From an uncultured Acetatifactor sp. (GTDB lineage: Bacteria > Bacillota > Clostridia > Lachnospirales > Lachnospiraceae), in the NCBI GenBank assembly GCA_910584865.1, contig CAJUCE010000002.1:1-31865 (forward strand): a DNA stretch of 31,865 bases. Reading direction: 5' to 3'. The position numbers were made by a program, and so were the translations under genes. Numbering within the stretch: position 1 is the first letter of the stretch; every line of letters starts with the position of its first letter. Shown here piece after piece: positions 1 through 6,781 of the stretch. The notes beneath the pieces are model-generated. The model was not told where the DNA came from, made no database searches, and was given only the letters and a program-made list of their open reading frames with translations.

Positions 1-258
1 TATTGTCACATATTTTTCCCTCACAGTCGAGGTACGCACTATCTACCGATTACGAGTGTAGCAGAGATTTCTATTATCGCAATTGTTTTATCACACATTG
101 TGCTGGAAAATGACAAAGATAAATTAATTACAGAAGATGATTTGTTGGATAATAGGAAAAAGATGTTAGAAGAAAAATTTTCTAAGCCTGTTTTCCGCTG
201 TGACCAGGAGAAGGAATTGTTCCTTATGTGTGATTTGATACTATCAGATTTACAGTAG
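1..258 (+). CDS. 3' end of an unrecognised gene (partial)
   Basis: An open frame runs in from the left edge and ends at a TAG, giving the last 85 residues of a protein whose start lies outside the window. The fragment begins YCHIFFPHSRGTHYLP and ends with a charged segment rich in Lys, Asp and Glu, then EKELFLMCDLILSDLQ. A hydrophobic stretch (SIIAIVLSHIVL) could be a buried helix. I do not recognise the family. The DNA is visibly AT-richer than the genes from about 500 onward, which suggests a different origin. That it is coding is an inference from the long open frame alone; with no start and no known motif this remains moderate. Confidence 0.5.
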   Translation, partial: YCHIFFPHSRGTHYLPITSVAEISIIAIVLSHIVLENDKDKLITEDDLLDNRKKMLEEKFSKPVFRCDQEKELFLMCDLILSDLQ

Positions 259-317
259 AAGATTTTTTGTTTTAATGTGTTTTAGGTTTTTCAATGAGGG
301 TATAACGCAACGGTACA

Positions 318-346
318 TTTACAGAATAATCAGATCGTGTTATACT
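318..346 (+). promoter_or_regulatory. sigma-A-type promoter
   Basis: The -35 box TTTACA (318-323) and -10 box TATACT (341-346) are separated by exactly 17 bases, close to the TTGACA/TATAAT consensus. Transcription would start near 353 and drive the receiver-like gene and probably the ABC exporter. Confidence 0.7.
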
Positions 347-376
347 TAAACAATACAATCAACAAACTTTGCTTAG

Positions 377-508
377 ATGGAATTTTCTGGCACAAAACCG
401 GATGTCATAGTGCTGTGTATTAATTATCATGATGAGATGCCATATATCCGAAACACGATGCATGCACTGACGGGATTAACTGATGCAGATATAAAAAAGG
501 AGACCGAC
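377..508 (+). other. in-frame upstream extension, possible remnant of a lost gene
   Basis: This stretch is open and in frame with the receiver-like gene, so the longest ORF would start at 377 and add 44 residues. The segment TKPDVIVLCINYHDEMPYIR followed by NTMHALTGLTDADI looks like a beta-strand plus helix from another protein, not the start of a receiver domain. No Shine-Dalgarno precedes 377, and a TAG codon lies immediately upstream, whereas AAGGAG sits just before 509. From memory the segment resembles the C-terminal part of clostridial peptide-maturation proteins (TIGR04066-like); this is a weak, unverified resemblance. It could equally be a genuine N-terminal extension. Confidence 0.4.
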
Positions 509-901
509 ATGAACGCAAAAAAGAAGATCCTATCCATAGGAAATAAAAAGTGGAAATCAAAGGACGTGGAGAACTGGGACAACCTGATGGAAGAATACGC
601 TCCCGGTCTGTATGATAACTATAGAGCCGTTGGCGAAAAAGAAGCGATAGAGCAGGTGAAACAGCTTCAGCCTGAAATTATCATGATGACTAATAGGACG
701 AAGGGCGTGTTAGAATTGCTGACGAAAATAAAGCAAATCCACCCCGAAGGAGCCGTATTTGTAACATTGGCGGATGCGGTAGACGACGAGCAGGCGGCAA
801 TGGACGAGTTCAAGGCCCGCGGAGCATATAAGTGCTATTCAAACCCGCTGTCCGTGGATACGCTGGTTCATGATATGTATGTGGCTCTGAATATGGAGTA
901 G
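509..901 (+). CDS. receiver-like (pseudo-response-regulator) protein
   Basis: This 130-residue protein has the alternating strand/helix layout of a CheY-type receiver domain. It begins MNAKKKILSIG; a third-strand segment QPEIIMM follows, then VLELLTKIKQIHPEGAVFVTLADA and a C-terminal GAYKCYSNPLSVDTLVHDMY. That last part parallels the usual GAxDYLxKPF region. The phospho-acceptor Asp expected after PEIIMM is absent (the sequence goes on TNRTKG), the N-terminal acidic pair is missing, and the conserved Lys before Pro is Asn. It therefore probably cannot work as a normal phosphorelay receiver. The start is set by AAGGAG six to seven bases upstream; a start at 377 would add 44 unrelated-looking residues. 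It sits 238 bases before an ABC exporter and may share its promoter. No DNA-binding domain is present. Confidence 0.6.
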   Translation: MNAKKKILSIGNKKWKSKDVENWDNLMEEYAPGLYDNYRAVGEKEAIEQVKQLQPEIIMMTNRTKGVLELLTKIKQIHPEGAVFVTLADAVDDEQAAMDEFKARGAYKCYSNPLSVDTLVHDMYVALNME

Positions 902-1139
902 AGGGCATTTCGCGGAATATAGGACATTCCATGAAATAAGTGTGTAAACAAATGCAAGCGACATTAATTAAGATAAGAGGGGCAGCCGCCGGGAGGAGGA
1001 TGCCTCTTTGACGCATCTGCAGAAGCAGGACACCAATTGCGCCATGCCTCCCGCCCGGAAAGTCAGAATCGCGCCGCCGTGTGATTTTGCGAAAAGCGGG
1101 CATAGAAATCAATAAAACAGAAAAGGAGATCGACACGAA
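902..1139. other. intergenic, with small inverted repeats
   Basis: No convincing gene is seen. GGGAGG (991-996) can pair with CCTCCC (1047-1052), and inside it GATGC (999-1003) with GCATC (1013-1017). A short open frame ends in a TGA at 1141-1143 that overlaps the TTG start of the exporter. The ribosome-binding block before the exporter is almost a copy of the one before the receiver-like gene. Confidence 0.4.
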
Positions 1140-2930
1140 TTGAGCAGAATAAAAAACAAACAGCTTGAAAACCTCCGCCTATCCTTCATGGAAATCTACC
1201 ATTACGATAAGCGACTCCTGTTCATCCTGTTTGCGGATATCATTGTAAACGCGGTATTGCCGTTCCCGAATGTGATCCTGTCTGGCCGGATCGTGGACAG
1301 CATCACCAGGGGGAAGGACTTTTTTGAGGTTGTCTTCTATGTAGCGCTGTTATTCGGCGCCAACTTCCTCCTTACGGCCATCAACACGGTTTTGTCAAAA
1401 TCAAGGGAATACCTGTTCATAAAGCTGACAAACAAGCTGGACAACGAAATCAACCAAAAGTGCATGAACATAGACTTCGAGCAATTCAATGATTCCGCCG
1501 TGCAGGATCGGATTCTGCTGATCAATCAGGCCGTGCGGGGCAATAATTTCTTTACCAGCCTTACCACGGTTTTTGCCACCGTTTCCCACATCATAACCCT
1601 GGTGGGCATCGTCCTGATTATGACCAGCCTGAATGTCTGGCTGCTGGCTGTAGCTCTGGCGGTGATTGTTTTACAGGCGCTGCTGCATTATGTAAGCCTG
1701 AAATACGACAGGAAGTACAAGGCAGATTCCGTCCACGATCAGCGCAAGACCGCGTATGTGTCTCAGCTGGCGAAGGATATTGAGAGTAAGAAGGATATCG
1801 TCACCTTTCACATGGGCGGCTATATATTAAGGAAGATCGAGGCATTCCAAAAGGCAGTTCTGGCTTTTGAGAAGCGCCGTATCCGGGTGAGCGGATGGAT
1901 TGAGATCGCCATCTATTTATTGAGCATTGTATTTCAGATCTCCGCCTATATTTTAATCGGGATCCAGGCATTCAACGGAACGATTTCCATCGGCGATTTT
2001 ACCATGGGAATTGCTTCCCTGATTAATTTCATGTCCGCCTCTTCCTTTGTGGCTGCCAATATCGTGAACTTTAACGACAGTTTCTTCTATATCAGGCAGT
2101 ACAATTCCTTTCAGAAGTTCCGGAGCAAGTACAGCGAGGACGCAGACATCAGGATGGAAGATATCAATCTGGACAATATCGAGATCGAGTTCCGGAATGT
2201 ATCCTTCCGTTATCCCAACAGTACCGCCTTTGTGCTGAAAAATATCAACCTGACTATAAAAAATAAGGAAAGACTGGGCATCGTGGGCTTCAATGGGGCA
2301 GGCAAGACCTCCTTCGTATTGCTGATGACCCGCATGTATGACCCCACGGAGGGCCAGATCCTTTTAAACGGCATTGATATTCGGCGGATCGATTACGAAG
2401 ACTACCAGAAAATCTTTGCCACGGTCAACCAGGACTTTTCCCTGATGGCTTTTTCCCTGCTGAATAACATTGCCGTCAAGGACGAGGCTACAAAGGAGGA
2501 AACGGAAGCCATCACGGAGCTTTTCGAGAAAAACGGCATGGGAGAGCGGCTGAAAAAGCTGTACCGGGGTCTGGATACGCCTGTCACAAAGCGGCTGTCG
2601 GCCTCCGGGGTGGACTTGTCCGGAGGCGAGCGGCAGAAGATTGCCATCATACGGGCACTTTACAAGAATTCGCCGGTGCTGGTACTGGACGAACCCACTT
2701 CGGCTCTGGATCCGGTTGCGGAATCCGAAGTTTACCATAAGTTTGCGGAAATGTCCATGGAGAAGACCACGGTTTTCATTTCCCACCGGATATACAGCAC
2801 GCGCTTTTGCGATAAAATCGCCGTCTTTAATAAAGGAGAAATTGCGGAGTACGGAACCTTTGATGATCTGCTGGCGTTAAAGGGGCTGTATTATGATTTC
2901 TTTGAAACGCAGGCGGAAAATTATAAGTAA
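1140..2930 (+). CDS. ABC exporter (fused permease and ATPase)
   Basis: A 596-residue half-transporter of the type I exporter (MsbA/MdlB-like) family. The N-terminal ~330 residues carry several hydrophobic segments, for example LFILFADIIVNAVLPF and ITLVGIVLIMTSLNVWLLAV. The C-terminal ATPase domain is complete: Walker A GFNGAGKTS at about 384-391, a Q-loop in ATVNQDF, the signature LSGGERQ near 492, Walker B VLVLDEPTSALDP near 514, and the H-loop in FISHRI near 547. It would work as a dimer moving a peptide, lipid or drug outward. There is no C39 peptidase domain. The start is a TTG 11 bases after AAGGAG; no other in-frame start follows the upstream stop. Neighbouring the receiver-like protein, it could export a peptide, but no precursor peptide or modifying enzyme remains in view. 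Confidence 0.9.
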   Translation: MSRIKNKQLENLRLSFMEIYHYDKRLLFILFADIIVNAVLPFPNVILSGRIVDSITRGKDFFEVVFYVALLFGANFLLTAINTVLSKSREYLFIKLTNKLDNEINQKCMNIDFEQFNDSAVQDRILLINQAVRGNNFFTSLTTVFATVSHIITLVGIVLIMTSLNVWLLAVALAVIVLQALLHYVSLKYDRKYKADSVHDQRKTAYVSQLAKDIESKKDIVTFHMGGYILRKIEAFQKAVLAFEKRRIRVSGWIEIAIYLLSIVFQISAYILIGIQAFNGTISIGDFTMGIASLINFMSASSFVAANIVNFNDSFFYIRQYNSFQKFRSKYSEDADIRMEDINLDNIEIEFRNVSFRYPNSTAFVLKNINLTIKNKERLGIVGFNGAGKTSFVLLMTRMYDPTEGQILLNGIDIRRIDYEDYQKIFATVNQDFSLMAFSLLNNIAVKDEATKEETEAITELFEKNGMGERLKKLYRGLDTPVTKRLSASGVDLSGGERQKIAIIRALYKNSPVLVLDEPTSALDPVAESEVYHKFAEMSMEKTTVFISHRIYSTRFCDKIAVFNKGEIAEYGTFDDLLALKGLYYDFFETQAENYK

Positions 2931-2972
2931 GGCCTTTTTCAAACGCTTTTTTCAAATTTCTAAAAAAACCAG

Positions 2973-3001
2973 TTGGAAAGAAGCCCAAGTTTTGGTATAA
3001 T
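2973..3001 (+). promoter_or_regulatory. glgP promoter
   Basis: TTGGAA (2973-2978), a 17-base spacer and a perfect TATAAT (2996-3001) form a strong sigma-A-type promoter. The predicted start of transcription is near 3008, inside the palindrome at 3001-3017. Confidence 0.8.
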
Positions 3002-3017
3002 AGAAACGACGTTTCTA
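3001..3017. promoter_or_regulatory. perfect 17-bp palindrome, candidate operator
   Basis: TAGAAACGACGTTTCTA is an exact 8-bp inverted repeat about a central A. It shares its first base with the -10 box and covers the expected transcription start of glgP, the classical place for a repressor site. The AAACG/CGTTT half-sites recall LacI/GalR-family operators, although the single central base is not typical of them. No regulator gene is adjacent. Confidence 0.55.
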
Positions 3018-3046
3018 AATGAAGAAGAAACGAAAGGAGAAAAGAC

Positions 3047-5623
3047 GTGGAAAATAGGAATTTGACAGAGTCAGTTGAATTGAACAGCAATACCTGTGCC
3101 GCCTGCGAAGAGGGGACGGCGACTGCCGAAGCTGCGGCTGCCGTAAAGGAAGCGGAGGAGAAGCCTGTTTTTGACAAAGAGCTTTTCAAGAGAAGTATCC
3201 TTTACAACGTAATGAATATGTTCCGCAAAAATCTGGAGGAGGCCACGCCCCAGCAGATTTTTCAGGCAGCATCTTATTCCATAAAGGACAGGGTGATCGG
3301 CAACTGGATGAATACCCAGGAGGCATATGATAAGGAAGACCCCAAGACGGTCTATTATATGTCCATGGAATTTCTCATGGGACGAGCCCTGGGTAATAAT
3401 ATGATCAATCTGCAGGCCTACCAGGGGGCGAAGGAAGTTCTGGAAGAGCTGGGCGTGGATATCAATATGCTGGAGGACCAGGAGCCGGATGCGGCTCTGG
3501 GCAACGGCGGACTGGGAAGGCTGGCAGCATGTTTCCTGGATTCCCTGGCTACGCTGGGCTATCCTGCTTATGGCTGCGGCATTCGTTACCGTTACGGTAT
3601 GTTTAAGCAGAAGATTGAGGACGGCTTCCAGAGGGAGGTTCCGGATGACTGGCTGGCTGACGGCAATCCCTTTGAGCTGCGCAGGCCGGAGTACGCCAAG
3701 GTGGTGAAATTCGGCGGCTATGTGTCCGTTCAATGTGACGAGAACGGCAGGAACCATTTCGTACAGGAGGGCTATCAGGCTGTCAGGGCCATTCCCTATG
3801 ACCTGCCCATTGTGGGATACGGCAACGGTATTGTGAATACGCTGCGGATCTGGGATGCGGAGTCCATGGCAGGCTTCCGTCTGGATGCTTTCGACAGGGG
3901 CGACTACAGCAAGGCGGTAGAGCAGGAGAATCTGGCAAGGAACCTGGTGGATGTGCTCTATCCAAATGATAATCACTATGCTGGCAAGGAGCTGCGCCTG
4001 AAGCAGCAGTATTTCTTCATCTCTGCATCCGTGCAGGAGGCAGTGGCGAAATATATGAGAAAGCATGACGATATACACGGTTTCCCGGAGAAGGTGACTT
4101 TCCAGCTCAATGATACCCATCCCACGGTGGCTATCCCTGAGTTGATGCGTATTCTGCTGGACGATTATAACTTGGGTTGGGACGAAGCATGGGACATCAC
4201 CACCAGAACCTGCGCTTACACCAACCATACCATCATGGCGGAGGCTCTCGAGAAATGGCCCATTGACCTGTTCTCCAGGCTGCTTCCCAGGATTTATCAG
4301 ATCGTGGAGGAGATTAACCGTAGATTTGTACTGCAGATTGAAGAGAAATATGCGCATATTTATAATGTCAATGTAGGGGACAAGATCCGCAAGATGGCCA
4401 TTCTCTACGACGGACAGGTGAAGATGGCGCATATGGCAATCGTGGCAGGCTATTCCGTCAACGGTGTGGCCAGGTTGCATACGGAGATTTTGAAGAGTGA
4501 GGAGCTGAAAGATTTCTACGAGATGTTCCCCGAGCGCTTCAATAACAAGACCAACGGCATCACCCAGAGGCGTTTCCTGCTCCACGGCAATCCCCTGCTG
4601 GCAGAGTGGGTGACAAAGCATGTGGGCGATGGATGGATCATCGATCTGCCGCAGATTGCAGGCCTGAAGAAGCTGGCAGAGGACAAGAAAGCCCAGAAGG
4701 AGTTCATGGAGATCAAGTACCAAAACAAGATCCGCCTGGCCAAGTATATCAAGGAGCACAATGGAATCGAAGTGGATCCGTACTCCATCTTTGACGTGCA
4801 GGTGAAGCGTCTCCATGAGTACAAGAGACAGCTGATGAACATCCTCCATGTGATGTATCTGTATAATGAACTGAAGGCGAATCCGGATATGGAGTTCTTC
4901 CCCAGGACCTTTATCTTCGGCGCCAAGGCGGCTGCGGGCTACCGCAATGCCAAGCTGACCATCAAGCTGATCAACTCCGTGGCGGATGTGGTGAACAACG
5001 ACGCTTCTATCAAGGGTAAGATCAAGGTGGTATTTATCGAGAATTACAATGTGTCCAATGCGGAGATTATTTTTGCGGCATCGGATGTGTCCGAGCAGAT
5101 TTCCACGGCCAGCAAGGAAGCTTCCGGTACGGGCAACATGAAGTTTATGTTAAACGGCGCACTGACTCTGGGAACCATGGACGGCGCCAATGTGGAGATT
5201 GTGGAGGAAGTGGGCAGGGAGAATGCCTTTATCTTCGGTCTGTCTTCCAATGAGGTTATCCATTTTGAGAACAACGGCGGCTATGATCCCATGCAGATAT
5301 TTAACACCGATGCGGATATACACAAGGTGGTGTCACAGCTCATCGACGGCACTTATTCCAATGACAGGGAGCTGTTCCTGCCGCTGTATAATTCACTGCT
5401 GAATACCAAATCCACCTCCAAGGCGGATATGTACTTTATCCTGAAGGATTTCAAGTCTTACGCAGAAGCCCAGAAGAAGGTGGAAGCGGCTTACCGGGAT
5501 AAGGACGGCTGGGCAAAGAGCGCCATTCTGAACGTGGGGTGTTCCGGCAAGTTTACTTCCGATAGAACCATCCAGGAGTATGTGGACGAGATCTGGCATC
5601 TGGATAAGGTGACGCTGAACTAA
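3047..5623 (+). CDS. glgP: glycogen/alpha-glucan phosphorylase
   Basis: This 858-residue GT35 enzyme releases glucose 1-phosphate from the non-reducing ends of glycogen or maltodextrin using phosphate and pyridoxal phosphate. Family landmarks are present along the whole length: YYMSMEFLMGRALGNN, GNGGLGRLAACFLDS, FQLNDTHPTVAIPELMR, VHDVQVKRLHEYKRQ-like FDVQVKRLHEYKRQLMN, and the cofactor-binding EASGTGNMKFMLNGA. In the last, Lys 699 is the expected Schiff-base lysine. The GTG start is supported by AAAGGAG seven bases upstream. The first ~45 residues, acidic and Ala/Glu-rich with two Cys, precede the usual start of the fold (RSILYNVMNMF) and make it slightly longer than many bacterial homologues. 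It has its own promoter and a palindromic candidate operator. No other glycogen gene is nearby. Confidence 0.97.
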   Translation: MENRNLTESVELNSNTCAACEEGTATAEAAAAVKEAEEKPVFDKELFKRSILYNVMNMFRKNLEEATPQQIFQAASYSIKDRVIGNWMNTQEAYDKEDPKTVYYMSMEFLMGRALGNNMINLQAYQGAKEVLEELGVDINMLEDQEPDAALGNGGLGRLAACFLDSLATLGYPAYGCGIRYRYGMFKQKIEDGFQREVPDDWLADGNPFELRRPEYAKVVKFGGYVSVQCDENGRNHFVQEGYQAVRAIPYDLPIVGYGNGIVNTLRIWDAESMAGFRLDAFDRGDYSKAVEQENLARNLVDVLYPNDNHYAGKELRLKQQYFFISASVQEAVAKYMRKHDDIHGFPEKVTFQLNDTHPTVAIPELMRILLDDYNLGWDEAWDITTRTCAYTNHTIMAEALEKWPIDLFSRLLPRIYQIVEEINRRFVLQIEEKYAHIYNVNVGDKIRKMAILYDGQVKMAHMAIVAGYSVNGVARLHTEILKSEELKDFYEMFPERFNNKTNGITQRRFLLHGNPLLAEWVTKHVGDGWIIDLPQIAGLKKLAEDKKAQKEFMEIKYQNKIRLAKYIKEHNGIEVDPYSIFDVQVKRLHEYKRQLMNILHVMYLYNELKANPDMEFFPRTFIFGAKAAAGYRNAKLTIKLINSVADVVNNDASIKGKIKVVFIENYNVSNAEIIFAASDVSEQISTASKEASGTGNMKFMLNGALTLGTMDGANVEIVEEVGRENAFIFGLSSNEVIHFENNGGYDPMQIFNTDADIHKVVSQLIDGTYSNDRELFLPLYNSLLNTKSTSKADMYFILKDFKSYAEAQKKVEAAYRDKDGWAKSAILNVGCSGKFTSDRTIQEYVDEIWHLDKVTLN

Positions 5624-5644
5624 GTCTGTTCTATGGAGAAAGAT

Positions 5645-6637
5645 ATGGATTTAAAGAAAGAAGATCTTGTACGAGGGCGTGCATTATGGCACGCCCTTAC
5701 TTCCATTGGTATATTGCTGGCGTCTTTATCTTTTCTGCCGGGCTGCGGCAGTATGGGGGAAGGCGGTAAAAAGTGGGAGAAGCATATTGCGGAGGAGACG
5801 GTTTTCATAGAGGGGTTGGAGCGGGAGTACACATTGCTGTTTCTCACGGATGCACATATGGTGGTGCAGGATGACAAAGCATCCGATCAGGAGAAGGAGA
5901 ATGCTGCTGCCCGGTTTCAGGAATTTGTAAATCAGGAGGGTGTTCCTTCCGCTGAACAGTTTCCGGAGTGGATCCGCTATGCCAATGAAATCGGGGCGGA
6001 TGCGGTGCTGCTGGGCGGGGATATTATCGACACGCCCTCGGAGGCTAATCTGAAATGGCTTGAAGAGCAGCTGTCACAACTTGAGATGCCCTATTTGTAT
6101 GTGAACGGCAATCATGACTGGACCTATCCCTGGGAATATATGACAGAAGCGGGAAGAGAGACATATCTGCCGCTTTTAGAACCGTTTATGAACGGAAATA
6201 CGGTCATACAGACGCTGCGGCTGGATGGAGTTACCATTGTGGGAATTGACGACAGTACCAATCAGGTGGATGTCGGGGTGCTGCCTGTCTATGAGAAAAT
6301 ACTGCAAGAGGGCAGTCCGGTGATCGTCATGGCACATGTGCCCTTTATGACCCAGTCGGTGTTGGGGAGGGCGGTGGAGGTCTGGGGCAGTCCCACCGTG
6401 ATCGGCGCCGGCAATTTCGGAGGGATTTATCCCAATGAAGATTCGGAACGTTTTGTAAACCTGACTACGGCCGGGAATAGTCCGGTGGAGCTGGTTCTGG
6501 CCGGTCATGTACACTTTTACGATAAGGATGTCATGGAAGGCGGGAAGAATGTACTCCAGCTGGTGGGCGGCGCAGGTTTTCAGGGCAATGCCATTTTGCT
6601 CCATGTCACGGGGGCCGAGAAGGCTTCCGGAGAGTAG
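5645..6637 (+). CDS. calcineurin-like metallophosphoesterase, predicted lipoprotein
   Basis: A 330-residue phosphoesterase with the full set of metal-binding motifs: LTDAH (D69, H71), GGD (D126), GNHD (N156, H157), AHVPF (H231) and GHVH (H288, H290). A hydrophobic N-terminal segment ending in the lipobox LPGC (Cys 34) predicts export and lipid attachment at the outer face of the membrane. The substrate cannot be told from sequence. An ATG at 5633 is also in frame, but GGAG lies six bases before 5645, so I chose that. The gene begins 21 bases after glgP, and codons 11-18 form a strong hairpin (5675-5696) that may act as a terminator or attenuator. The stop lies in a small tandem duplication. 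Confidence 0.88.
   Translation: MDLKKEDLVRGRALWHALTSIGILLASLSFLPGCGSMGEGGKKWEKHIAEETVFIEGLEREYTLLFLTDAHMVVQDDKASDQEKENAAARFQEFVNQEGVPSAEQFPEWIRYANEIGADAVLLGGDIIDTPSEANLKWLEEQLSQLEMPYLYVNGNHDWTYPWEYMTEAGRETYLPLLEPFMNGNTVIQTLRLDGVTIVGIDDSTNQVDVGVLPVYEKILQEGSPVIVMAHVPFMTQSVLGRAVEVWGSPTVIGAGNFGGIYPNEDSERFVNLTTAGNSPVELVLAGHVHFYDKDVMEGGKNVLQLVGGAGFQGNAILLHVTGAEKASGE
5675..5696 (+). terminator. strong hairpin inside the start of the phosphoesterase gene
   Basis: GGGCGTGC (5675-5682) and GCACGCCC (5689-5696) pair perfectly around a six-base loop, 52 bases after the glgP stop. Only a weak T-rich run follows (TTACTT), so it may be an imperfect terminator, a 3'-end stabiliser for glgP mRNA, or coding coincidence. 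Confidence 0.4.
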
Positions 6638-6669
6638 AAGGGGCCGAAGAAAGCTTTGGGAGAGTAGAA
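6611..6669 (+). repeat. two-copy imperfect tandem repeat of about 29-30 bp
   Basis: The unit beginning GGGGCCGA and ending GAGAGTAGAA occurs at 6611-6639 and again at 6640-6669 with a few substitutions and one extra base. The first copy contains the phosphoesterase stop codon and the second lies just after it, so the duplication arose at the gene end without changing the reading frame before the stop. Confidence 0.7.
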
Positions 6670-6781
6670 AAGGGCGGCTGGATTTCAGGACTTGGAATAC
6701 TCCCGGCCGGCTGCCGCTTCAGGGAAAGAACAGACACATTCCGATGAGAGAGCAGCAAAATAAATATTTAGGAGAATATAT

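Noticed and set aside
3071..4849. 592-codon open frame on the minus strand
   Set aside because: It lies entirely opposite glgP, has no ribosome-binding site or known motif, and its sequence is the His/Leu/Ile-rich type expected from the complement of a GC-biased gene.
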